This document shows, one piece after another, positions 1-5,625 of a DNA stretch of 7,369 nucleotides. Under the pieces are notes generated by a model. That model searched no databases, had not been told where the DNA came from, and was given only the letters and a program-made list of their open reading frames with translations. This DNA comes from an uncultured Rikenellaceae bacterium (GTDB taxonomy: Bacteria > Bacteroidota > Bacteroidia > Bacteroidales > Rikenellaceae): the NCBI GenBank assembly GCA_947176715.1, contig CAMWRR010000091.1, positions 1-7,369 on the forward strand, given 5' to 3'. Position 1 is the stretch's first letter. Each line of letters starts with the position of its first letter. The translations under genes were made by a program, and so were the position numbers.

Positions 1-15
1 CCAACCGCATCTGTT

Positions 16-35
16 AAAAATCCCGCCCGGCGCGG
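16..35 (-). terminator. Possible weak intrinsic terminator (minus strand)
   Basis: Read on the minus strand, CCGC (35-32) can pair with GCGG (26-23) across a five-base GC-rich loop. After two more bases comes a run of five T (20-16). The stem is only four or five pairs and lies almost 380 bases beyond the uvrB stop, so assignment to uvrB is uncertain. It could belong to an untranslated transcript or be chance in a GC-rich patch. Confidence 0.25.
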
Positions 36-216
36 TCCCCCGCAGGCTCCGTCCCGCTCTCCGTCATCGCTTGAAATTAAAGTAGAGCCATTCCCTAATG
101 CCCTTCCTCATGTTAGAAAAACAATAAACTAACCATCAGACTTCTGCAAAAAGCATAAGGACAAAAAAGAACTATCCGAACTATATTATTTATAAGTATT
201 GCCCTCCGCAATAATA

Positions 217-285
217 ACACGTACTTAAATGAACCATGTTCTTGCGGAACGAAGTGCCGCTCTCAAATAACGACACGTAATTAAA
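217..285. repeat. Imperfect 13-bp direct repeat pair
   Basis: ACACGTACTTAAA at 217-229 recurs as ACACGTAATTAAA at 273-285, with one mismatch and a 56-base offset. A third CACGTA lies at 383-388. The function is unknown; the AT-rich setting makes chance similarity quite possible. Confidence 0.35.
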
Positions 286-412
286 CCGACAGAGGCTGGA
301 ATAACCCCCGGCGAGCAGATATCGTCACTCCACACCAAAAGGCATGCGCATTAACCGAAAGTCGCAGGCATACCCGCCCGAGCACGTAACCGCATATCAC
401 CGGACCGCAACC

Positions 413-2455
413 TTAAAGTTTACTTTGAAACTCATACATCTTATCCCTATACTCGGCAGCCTTCGCGAAATCGAGTTTCTTTGCGGCTTCGGTCATAAGA
501 TTTTTGTACTTCTCAATCTCTTCGTGCAGCTGTTGTTCGGTGAGAGGAGCCGTAGCGGAGTACGAGGCTGTCGGTTCTGCTACCTTGGCCTGTCTCTGCG
601 GCAACGAGTACGACAGGTCGTATTCCACTATCGCGTCGGTGTTGTCCTTGGCTTTGGCGTCGGGGAAGAGGGCTTTGGAGACGGCGCCTTTTATCTGTCT
701 GGGGGTTATGCCGTGCTCCCGGTTATAACGCTCCTGTATGTTGCGTCGACGTAGCGTCTCGTCTATGGTTACGCGCATGGAGTCGGTTATGGTGTCGGCA
801 TACATGATGACGCGTCCGTGCAGGTTGCGGGCGGCGCGTCCTACCGTCTGTGTCAGCGACCGGTGCGAGCGCAGAAACCCCTCCTTGTCGGCATCCATTA
901 TTATGACGAGGGCCACCTGCGGTAGGTCGAGCCCCTCGCGCAGGAGGTTGACGCCGATAAGGACGTTGAACACTCCGTCGCGAAACTCGTCGAGGAGTTT
1001 GAGGCGGTCGATGGTGGTTACGTCGGAGTGTATGTAACGGCATTTTACATCCATGCGGGTGAGATACTTGGTAAGCTCCTCGGCCATACGCTTGGTGAGG
1101 GTGGTGATAAGAACGCTGTCGCCGTACGATTCGGCGTCGCGTATCCTGTCCAGTATGTCGTCTATCTGATTCTCGGTGGGCTTGACCTCTATTACAGGAT
1201 CGAGCAACCCGGTGGGACGTATTATCTGCTCCACTACCACCCCCTCGCTCTTGGCCAGCTCGAAGTCGGCGGGTGTGGCGCTGGCGTAGACGGTCTGCCC
1301 CTGCAGACGCTCGAACTCGTCGAATTTGAGCGGTCGGTTGTCCATGGCGGAGGGGAGACGGAACCCGTAGTCGACCAGATTTACCTTGCGGGCGTAGTCG
1401 CCGCCGTACATGGCCCTTATCTGTGGTACCGTAACGTGGCTCTCGTCTATTATCATGAGGTAGTCGTCGGGGAAGTAGTCGAGCAGACAGAAGGGCCGGC
1501 TTCCGGCACTGCGACCGTCGAAATAGCGCGAATAGTTCTCTATGCCGGAGCAATAGCCCACCTCCTTTATCATCTCCAGATCGTACTCCACGCGGCTCTT
1601 TAGCCTGCCTGCCTCTATGGACTTGCCGATGGAGTTGAAATACTCGATGCGGTCGAAGAGGTCGTCCTGTATCTCCTCTATGGCGTTGTGCAGACGCTCG
1701 GGCGAGGTCACGAAGTTGCTGGCAGGGTAGAGGGTGAACGATTCGAGCGACTCTTTGCGTATGGAGGTGCGCGGGTCGGTAATGAATATGCCCTCTATCC
1801 TCTCGCCGTTGAACACTACGCGGTAGATGGTGTCGGAGTAGGCGGGGTGTATGTCTATGGTGTCGCCCTTGACCTTGAATGTGCCGGGCTTGAAGTCGAG
1901 CTCGTCGCGGCTGTATAGCGCCGTCGTCATCTTCTGCAGGAAACGCTGGCGTCCGAACAGCTGCCCCACCTTTATGTCGATGGTGTTCTCATGGAAGTCG
2001 GACGGGTTGCCTATGCCGTACAGACACGATACCGAGCTTACCACCACCACGTCGCGACGTCCCGATAGGAGCGTGGAGGCCGTGCTCAGACGCAGCTTCT
2101 CTATCTCCTCGTTGATGGCAAGGTCTTTCTCTATGTAGGTGTCGCTCTGCGGCAGATAGGCCTCGGGCTGATAGTAGTCGTAGTACGATACGAAGAACTC
2201 TACCGCATTCTCGGGGAAGAATGTCTTGAACTCGTTGTAGAGCTGACCGGCGAGGGTCTTGTTGTGGCTCAGCACCAGCGTCGGACGGTTAAGCTCGTTT
2301 ATGACGTTGGCCATGGTGAACGTCTTGCCCGAGCCGGTGACGCCCAACAGGGTGACGTGACGCGAGTTGTCGTCTCTTATGGAGCGCACCAGCGAGGATA
2401 TGGCCTCCGGTTGGTCGCCTGTGGGGGTATATGTAGAGGTCAGTTTGAAGTTCAT
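413..2455 (-). CDS. uvrB: UvrABC system protein B (excinuclease subunit)
   Basis: This is UvrB, the damage-verifying helicase-like ATPase of nucleotide excision repair. UvrA loads it on DNA and it then recruits UvrC for incision. The 680 residues match the usual family length. Visible landmarks in order are: Walker A GVTGSGKT at 38-45; the tyrosine-rich beta-hairpin YYDYYQPEAY at 91-100, which inserts between strands at the lesion; the region SDTYIEKDLAINEEIEKLR at 104-122; Walker B/DExH box DESH at 337-340; helicase motif V around GVNLLREGLDLPQV at 501-514; motif VI QTVGRAARN at 536-544; and a C-terminal UVR domain at about 642-680 that contacts UvrC. A variable linker lies at about 597-641. 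All key residues appear intact. The ATG at 2455 is preceded on the minus strand by AGGA about 12 bases away and by a -7 box, and the N-terminus MNFKLTSTYTPTGDQ fits the family. No uvrA or uvrC is nearby, so it is probably monocistronic. Confidence 0.97.
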   Translation of the reverse strand: MNFKLTSTYTPTGDQPEAISSLVRSIRDDNSRHVTLLGVTGSGKTFTMANVINELNRPTLVLSHNKTLAGQLYNEFKTFFPENAVEFFVSYYDYYQPEAYLPQSDTYIEKDLAINEEIEKLRLSTASTLLSGRRDVVVVSSVSCLYGIGNPSDFHENTIDIKVGQLFGRQRFLQKMTTALYSRDELDFKPGTFKVKGDTIDIHPAYSDTIYRVVFNGERIEGIFITDPRTSIRKESLESFTLYPASNFVTSPERLHNAIEEIQDDLFDRIEYFNSIGKSIEAGRLKSRVEYDLEMIKEVGYCSGIENYSRYFDGRSAGSRPFCLLDYFPDDYLMIIDESHVTVPQIRAMYGGDYARKVNLVDYGFRLPSAMDNRPLKFDEFERLQGQTVYASATPADFELAKSEGVVVEQIIRPTGLLDPVIEVKPTENQIDDILDRIRDAESYGDSVLITTLTKRMAEELTKYLTRMDVKCRYIHSDVTTIDRLKLLDEFRDGVFNVLIGVNLLREGLDLPQVALVIIMDADKEGFLRSHRSLTQTVGRAARNLHGRVIMYADTITDSMRVTIDETLRRRNIQERYNREHGITPRQIKGAVSKALFPDAKAKDNTDAIVEYDLSYSLPQRQAKVAEPTASYSATAPLTEQQLHEEIEKYKNLMTEAAKKLDFAKAAEYRDKMYEFQSKL

Positions 2456-2473
2456 CGGCTTATCTTTTCCTGT

Positions 2474-2493
2474 ACAAAAATAGTGATTTTTGT
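2474..2493. promoter_or_regulatory. 20-bp palindrome overlapping the uvrB promoter
   Basis: ACAAAAAT (2474-2481) and ATTTTTGT (2486-2493) are perfect 8-bp inverted arms around the spacer AGTG. The palindrome covers the whole -7 box of uvrB and reaches toward -33. Its size and place are those of a repressor operator. SOS control of uvrB is known in other phyla, but the sequence does not identify the binding protein. AT-rich promoters also give such symmetry by chance, because the box itself ends in TTTTTG. Confidence 0.4.
2475..2482 (-). promoter_or_regulatory. uvrB promoter, -7 box
   Basis: On the minus strand 2482-2475 reads TATTTTTG, a match to the Bacteroidota -7 consensus TAnnTTTG. It ends 19 bases before the uvrB ATG, so the leader would be only about 12 nucleotides and would barely include the AGGA at 2471-2468. 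No good TTTG-type -33 element is seen about 20 bases upstream, so the assignment rests on the -7 box and position. Confidence 0.55.
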
Positions 2494-2864
2494 CATGCCA
2501 TTCGAGTCCGTGGCAGGGCTAATTTCGTTGTACGGCCTTTTCACACGGTTACAGCGATGCGGGGTGCCCGTCTCAAGGGACAGACTATTGAAAATATTCC
2601 GCCGTTACGATGAGGCGTGTTTTAGCCTGACGGTATGCGTACCGGCCGAGTCCTGTCTCCGTACGACAACCCGAGCGAATCGAGGGCCATAGACAAGCAT
2701 TCCTTATGGGAATTTTGAGCGAGAATAGTGCCGTGCAAAAACAGGCGGAAGCTACGGAAACCCGACATCGCAACGGACCGAGAGAGTAATCCGATGCCAA
2801 ACAAGACCTATGAATTGCCGACATTGTAAACGAACCTCCGTGCGAGGGATAATTTATGACCACC

Positions 2865-2944
2865 GCGAGGTGCGCCTACTGCGAAGTGTACCTACTGCAA
2901 GGTACACCCACTGCAAGGTGTGCCTATCGCAAAGCGCGACATCT
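2865..2944. repeat. Five tandem degenerate 16-bp units with near-palindromic core
   Basis: Five head-to-tail units of exactly 16 bp can be laid out: 2865-2880 GCGAGGTGCGCCTACT, 2881-2896 GCGAAGTGTACCTACT, 2897-2912 GCAAGGTACACCCACT, 2913-2928 GCAAGGTGTGCCTATC, and a more diverged 2929-2944 GCAAAGCGCGACATCT. Units 1-4 share the pattern GCRARGTRYRCCYAYY. The inner octamer (such as GGTACACC) is nearly self-complementary, and octamers of neighbouring units can pair. For example AGTGTACC (2885-2892) pairs with GGTACACC (2901-2908) over seven bases. Sixteen is not a multiple of three, so the array is not protein repeat coding. It lies 67 bases beyond the deoC stop. It could be a binding-site array, a structured 3' end of the deoC mRNA or a decayed minisatellite. 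Confidence 0.75.
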
Positions 2945-3011
2945 GCCCGACCAGCAATCGTGGCCTCGACTATCAGGGCCTTACGTAGCTCAAACCGGAC
3001 ATCAGACGGAA

Positions 3012-3857
3012 TTAAATCTCCGGATTAACGCCAATCTCTTTCAGAACCGCCCCGAGCAACGAGCTCGACCCTATCCTGAACATATCCGGAGTCACATTTT
3101 CTCCGAATACCGTCTCCGCTATGGCCGCATATAGCAGAGCGTCGTCGGCCGACGATACGCCTCCGGCCACCTTCACGCCGGCCCTTGTGCCGCAATGTGC
3201 GTTATAGTCGGCAACGGCCATGCAGAGGGCAGCTGCGGCCTCCGGTGTCACGCCGCCGCAGTTCTTGCCCGTGGAGCTTTTGACGAAATCGGTTCCCCCC
3301 TCAAGGGCTACTATCGCGGCCGTGTATATGTCGTCGAGGTCCTCCTGCGAACCGGTCTCTATTATGGTTTTGAGCACCACGTCGTCTCCGGCCTCCTCCT
3401 TTATGAGACGTATCTCGCTGGAGGCCTCGTCGTAGCGTCCCTCTCCGAGTGCTCCGAGGTCGGCCACTATGTCGAGCTCGTCGGCCCCGTTCTCCATAGC
3501 CATCGCGCACTCGAGCATCTTGACCTCGGGGAATGTCTGTCCGGTAGGGAATCCGCCCGCCACGGAGCATATCGCCACCGGTTCGTCGCCGAGCTCCACG
3601 CCCACGCTCTCCACGAATATGGGCGACACGCACACCGATGCCGGCATAACGCCCGCGGGGCGACACGCCTCCAGCATGGAGCGGGTGAAATCGCGCACGC
3701 TCTCGTCGGAGTCGGTGACAGACAGGGAGGTGTGGTCTATCATCGTTACCAATGCGCGCATCGTCTCCACGGTGCGCATGGCGGGTAGGCGTCGGCGGGC
3801 GGCCTCTATGACCGCGGCCGTCTCTTCTGCGGTTATGTGTCTTACCAAACAGGGCAT
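3012..3857 (-). CDS. deoC: Deoxyribose-phosphate aldolase
   Basis: DeoC is a cytosolic class I aldolase that splits 2-deoxy-D-ribose 5-phosphate into glyceraldehyde 3-phosphate and acetaldehyde, the last step of deoxynucleoside catabolism. Landmarks in the 281-residue product are DHTSL at 41-45; the acidic catalytic residue D129 in ELDIV (equivalent to D102 of E. coli DeoC); Schiff-base lysine K193 in FVKSSTGKN; the second catalytic lysine K229 in GVKVAGGV; and a phosphate-binding IGSSSLL at 262-268. The C-terminal pattern resembles the E. coli-type branch (259 residues there), with about 25 extra N-terminal residues here. I chose the ATG at 3857. A longer frame opens at a TTG at 3947, but that codon lies upstream of the transcription start predicted from the -7 box at 3956-3949 and encodes no family-like sequence. 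The true leader would then be about 85 nucleotides, A-rich before the start. It is divergent from the SGNH hydrolase gene; no other deo gene is in view. Confidence 0.95.
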   Translation of the reverse strand: MPCLVRHITAEETAAVIEAARRRLPAMRTVETMRALVTMIDHTSLSVTDSDESVRDFTRSMLEACRPAGVMPASVCVSPIFVESVGVELGDEPVAICSVAGGFPTGQTFPEVKMLECAMAMENGADELDIVADLGALGEGRYDEASSEIRLIKEEAGDDVVLKTIIETGSQEDLDDIYTAAIVALEGGTDFVKSSTGKNCGGVTPEAAAALCMAVADYNAHCGTRAGVKVAGGVSSADDALLYAAIAETVFGENVTPDMFRIGSSSLLGAVLKEIGVNPEI

Positions 3858-3912
3858 AACGGTGGGTTTGTTTTTAAATTTATCTCCGCCGACCGGGATG
3901 GCCGACAGGACG

Positions 3913-3936
3913 GAACCGATGAAAAACAGTCGGTTC
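3913..3936 (-). promoter_or_regulatory. Stem-loop at the predicted 5' end of the deoC mRNA
   Basis: Transcribed from the minus strand, GAACCGA (3936-3930) can pair perfectly with TCGGTTC (3919-3913) over seven bases, enclosing a ten-base T-rich loop. If transcription starts about seven bases after the -7 box, near 3942, this hairpin begins within roughly six nucleotides of the RNA 5' end. Such 5'-terminal hairpins are known to protect mRNAs from decay. That role is inferred here. It is also possible that the arms are a protein-binding site just downstream of the start. Confidence 0.45.
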
Positions 3937-3948
3937 GGTATATGCAAA

Positions 3949-3956
3949 CAAAAGTA
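3949..3956 (-). promoter_or_regulatory. deoC promoter, -7 box
   Basis: On the minus strand 3956-3949 reads TACTTTTG, a full match to TAnnTTTG. About 20 bases upstream lies a T-rich stretch (3981-3976 on this strand) rather than a clear TTTG -33 element. The box overlaps no coding sequence once deoC is started at 3857, and it explains why the TTG at 3947 cannot be the start. Confidence 0.6.
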
Positions 3957-3969
3957 ATAAATTTTTCTT

Positions 3970-3986
3970 TCCGATAAAAAATCGGA
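3970..3986. promoter_or_regulatory. Palindrome shared by the divergent deoC / SGNH promoters
   Basis: TCCGAT (3970-3975) and ATCGGA (3981-3986) are perfect 6-bp inverted arms around AAAAA. The site begins 13 bases upstream of the deoC -7 box and ends one base before the SGNH-gene -7 box. It therefore lies in the upstream element region of both promoters. One dimeric regulator bound here could affect both genes. The regulator is unknown. A terminator role is unlikely, because neither promoter transcribes through it. Confidence 0.4.
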
Positions 3987-3987
3987 T

Positions 3988-3995
3988 TATCTTTG
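3988..3995 (+). promoter_or_regulatory. SGNH hydrolase gene promoter, -7 box
   Basis: TATCTTTG matches TAnnTTTG exactly. A T-rich tract (3962-3970) stands about 20 bases upstream in place of a clean -33 TTTG. Transcription would begin near 4002 and give a leader of about 45 nucleotides before the ATG at 4047. Confidence 0.6.
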
Positions 3996-4046
3996 CATTC
4001 GGACGAGACGGGAAGTCGCACACATACGCTGAAAACACCGAATCCG

Positions 4047-5510
4047 ATGTACAGAGGTAACCGCAACTATATCTTTCACACCACGCTGATAGCCCTATTG
4101 GTGATAGCCGTCCTGATGGCCATACGCACAGTGCCCTCTTTCGGGTTGTTGGGTACGGAGCTCAGACGTGCCGACATAGTCTCCGACGTGGTTGTCCGCG
4201 ACACGCTTGGAGTTGCGGTGGACACCCTCTTGCTCGCCTCTGCCGAGCCATCGCCGGAGGCCTCGGAGAGTGTTGCGGAGAGGGCGGCCGACACCCTACC
4301 CTCGCGTAGCCCCCTACCTATGCCGGCCGGTGAGCGCGACACTGTCGCCGCCGCAAAGCCCGCCGCCGATATTCCCGACACCGCCACCGTAACCCCTGCC
4401 CGCGACGGCATTGTCCCCATAGAGGACTACTCCCCTGACGGGTCGGCCTTGGACGCTTTCCGTGCGGCCATGTCACGGCGCGACGGCAAGGTGGTGCGCA
4501 TAGGCTTCATGGGCGACTCGTTCATAGAGGGCGACCTCATGACCGGCGATCTGCGCGAGATGTTGCAGAGCCGCATGGGCGGTTCGGGCGTGGGCTTCGT
4601 CCCCATCACCTCCATAGTATCGAAATTGCGTCAGACCGTAGCACACACCTTTTCGGGGTGGAAGACCCACTCTATAAGGAAGCGCAACGGGACCGACATA
4701 GACGGTCGCTTCACCATCTCCGGATATGTCTACACCCCCGAGAACGACAACGCCACGGTCACATACCGCGTCACCGACTTCAAACCCCGCCTCAGGAACG
4801 TGCGCTACGTGGACTTCTTCTTCGTCAACCGTGAAAGCACCGAGATACGCGCCACGGTCAACGACAGCACGGAGTTTGTATTCACGCCGCCCGCCGACGA
4901 ACGGATGCAGAAGATAACCATATCATCCGAGGTCCCCGTCTCCAAAGTGAAATTCAATTTCAAGAACGTAGGCGGATTCTATGCCTACGGTGCGTCGCTA
5001 GGCGGAGGCAACGGGGTGCAGCTGGACAACTTCGGCGACCGCGGCACATCCGGTCTTCAGATGTCCAAACTGAGCAGCGAGGCCAATAGCCGTTTCGACG
5101 CCCTCCACCCGTACGACCTCATAATAATAGAATACGGCCTTAACGTCGTCACCCGCGGCACCATGCGTTACACCTCTTTCGAGGAGCAGATGAGCGCCAT
5201 AGTGGCCAACGTAAAGGCATGTTATCCGGGCGCTTCCGTTATAGTAATGGGTCTGAGCGACCGTAGCAGCAATCAGGACGGCGTCTACCGTACCATGCCC
5301 GAGGTGAAGGCCATGATAAGGCACCAGAGAGCCATAGCGCGCAATGCGGGCGTGGCCTACTGGGACACCTTCACGGCAATGGGGGGCGACGACAGCATGG
5401 TCAGGTTCGTATCCAAGCGTTGGGCATCGAAGGACTACACCCACGTGTCGCCGCGCGGGGCAGCATTCATAGCCGAACGTCTGGCCGACGCCCTTATCGA
5501 CGCTCTTTAA
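4047..5510 (+). CDS. Membrane-anchored SGNH/GDSL-family hydrolase, envelope-facing
   Basis: The 487-residue product has a short basic N-terminus and one hydrophobic segment at about 8-26, which fits a signal anchor. A Pro/Ala/Asp/Thr-rich linker of low complexity follows at about 60-125. The catalytic part begins near 147: block I RIGFMGDSF with nucleophile S158 in GDS; a block II-like GDRGTSG at 330-336; block III-like IEYGLNV at 361-367 with N366; and block V DYTH at 463-466 with D463 and H466 completing the triad. Between blocks I and II, about 195-305 is a beta-strand-like insertion, as in SGNH esterases that carry a carbohydrate-binding module. The likely role is O-deacylation of a periplasmic or surface glycan; the substrate cannot be named. 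I chose the ATG at 4047 because a longer frame from TTG 3993 begins inside the -7 box. There is no partner acyltransferase in the window. fhs follows after 115 bp without an obvious promoter or terminator between. Confidence 0.85.
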   Translation: MYRGNRNYIFHTTLIALLVIAVLMAIRTVPSFGLLGTELRRADIVSDVVVRDTLGVAVDTLLLASAEPSPEASESVAERAADTLPSRSPLPMPAGERDTVAAAKPAADIPDTATVTPARDGIVPIEDYSPDGSALDAFRAAMSRRDGKVVRIGFMGDSFIEGDLMTGDLREMLQSRMGGSGVGFVPITSIVSKLRQTVAHTFSGWKTHSIRKRNGTDIDGRFTISGYVYTPENDNATVTYRVTDFKPRLRNVRYVDFFFVNRESTEIRATVNDSTEFVFTPPADERMQKITISSEVPVSKVKFNFKNVGGFYAYGASLGGGNGVQLDNFGDRGTSGLQMSKLSSEANSRFDALHPYDLIIIEYGLNVVTRGTMRYTSFEEQMSAIVANVKACYPGASVIVMGLSDRSSNQDGVYRTMPEVKAMIRHQRAIARNAGVAYWDTFTAMGGDDSMVRFVSKRWASKDYTHVSPRGAAFIAERLADALIDAL

Positions 5511-5578
5511 TCGCAGGCACTGTTTTTGTACGTGGAAAGAGGCCGCGCCCCCGTGAGCCGGAACATTCCCCGCAAGGC

Positions 5579-5584
5579 AGGAGG
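5579..5584 (+). promoter_or_regulatory. Shine-Dalgarno-like AGGAGG upstream of fhs
   Basis: A perfect AGGAGG lies 11 bases before an in-frame TTG (5596) but 41 bases before the preferred ATG (5626) of fhs. Bacteroidota seldom depend on such sites, and the A-rich sequence just before the ATG is the more usual start context. It either means nothing or supports a ten-residue longer Fhs. Confidence 0.25.
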
Positions 5585-5625
5585 CAAGGGTTTGTTTGAC
5601 ATTGAAAACCAAAAACACTATCATA

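Larger units (their letters stand above)
1..412. other. Non-coding stretch downstream of uvrB
   Basis: I see no convincing gene in these 412 bases. The left 70 bases are GC-rich and the part from about 75 to 290 is AT-rich, as expected of a Bacteroidota intergenic spacer. No TAnnTTTG box was found on either strand, and there is no tRNA-like fold. A plus-strand open frame at 344-754 runs into uvrB antisense and has no support. Small repeats present are a 13-mer pair (217-229 and 273-285), a GAACTAT pair nine bases apart (169-175, 178-184) and an 8-bp palindrome ATGCGCAT at 344-351. The end of the neighbouring gene to the left may lie just outside the window. Confidence 0.6.
2456..3011. other. 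556-bp non-coding region between deoC and uvrB
   Basis: No supported gene lies here. It contains the uvrB promoter at the left edge, a small perfect hairpin at 2631-2644 (CGGTA, loop TGCG, TACCG), and the 16-bp tandem repeats at 2865-2944. Open frames exist on the minus strand at 2585-2863 (92 codons) and 2622-2804 (60 codons, TTG start), and on the plus strand at 2810-3028 and 2856-3134. They overlap one another in different frames and lack recognisable domains, promoters and ribosome sites. Their Arg/Ser/Cys-rich content looks like translated spacer. I see no intrinsic terminator for deoC directly after its stop. Confidence 0.6.

Noticed and set aside
255..271. Hairpin GCGGCAC/GTTCCGC (minus strand) as a uvrB terminator
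   Set aside because: The stem has an internal mismatch and is not followed by a T run on the minus strand.
723..1553. 276-codon minus-strand open frame
   Set aside because: It lies wholly inside uvrB in another frame on the same strand. The Arg/His-rich translation without domains is typical of a shadow frame in GC-rich DNA.
1028..1603. 191-codon plus-strand open frame antisense to uvrB
   Set aside because: It is the complement of intact uvrB coding sequence, with no family resemblance and no promoter.
2865..2944. CRISPR array
   Set aside because: The 16-bp units are directly adjacent with no spacers between them, and no cas gene is present.
2856..3134. 92-codon plus-strand frame whose product repeats TARCAY at a 16-residue interval
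   Set aside because: The peptide repeat is only the 16-bp DNA array read through three frames (48 bp). The frame runs on into the deoC 3' end antisense and has no start signals.
3195..3788. 197-codon plus-strand open frame antisense to deoC
   Set aside because: His/Gly/Val-rich translation of the complement of a canonical aldolase; no start signals.
3858..3947. N-terminal extension of DeoC from TTG 3947
   Set aside because: The codon lies between the -7 box and the predicted transcription start, and the 30 extra residues do not resemble the family.
3993..4046. N-terminal extension of the SGNH hydrolase from TTG 3993
   Set aside because: The TTG is part of the TATCTTTG promoter box, so it would not be transcribed.
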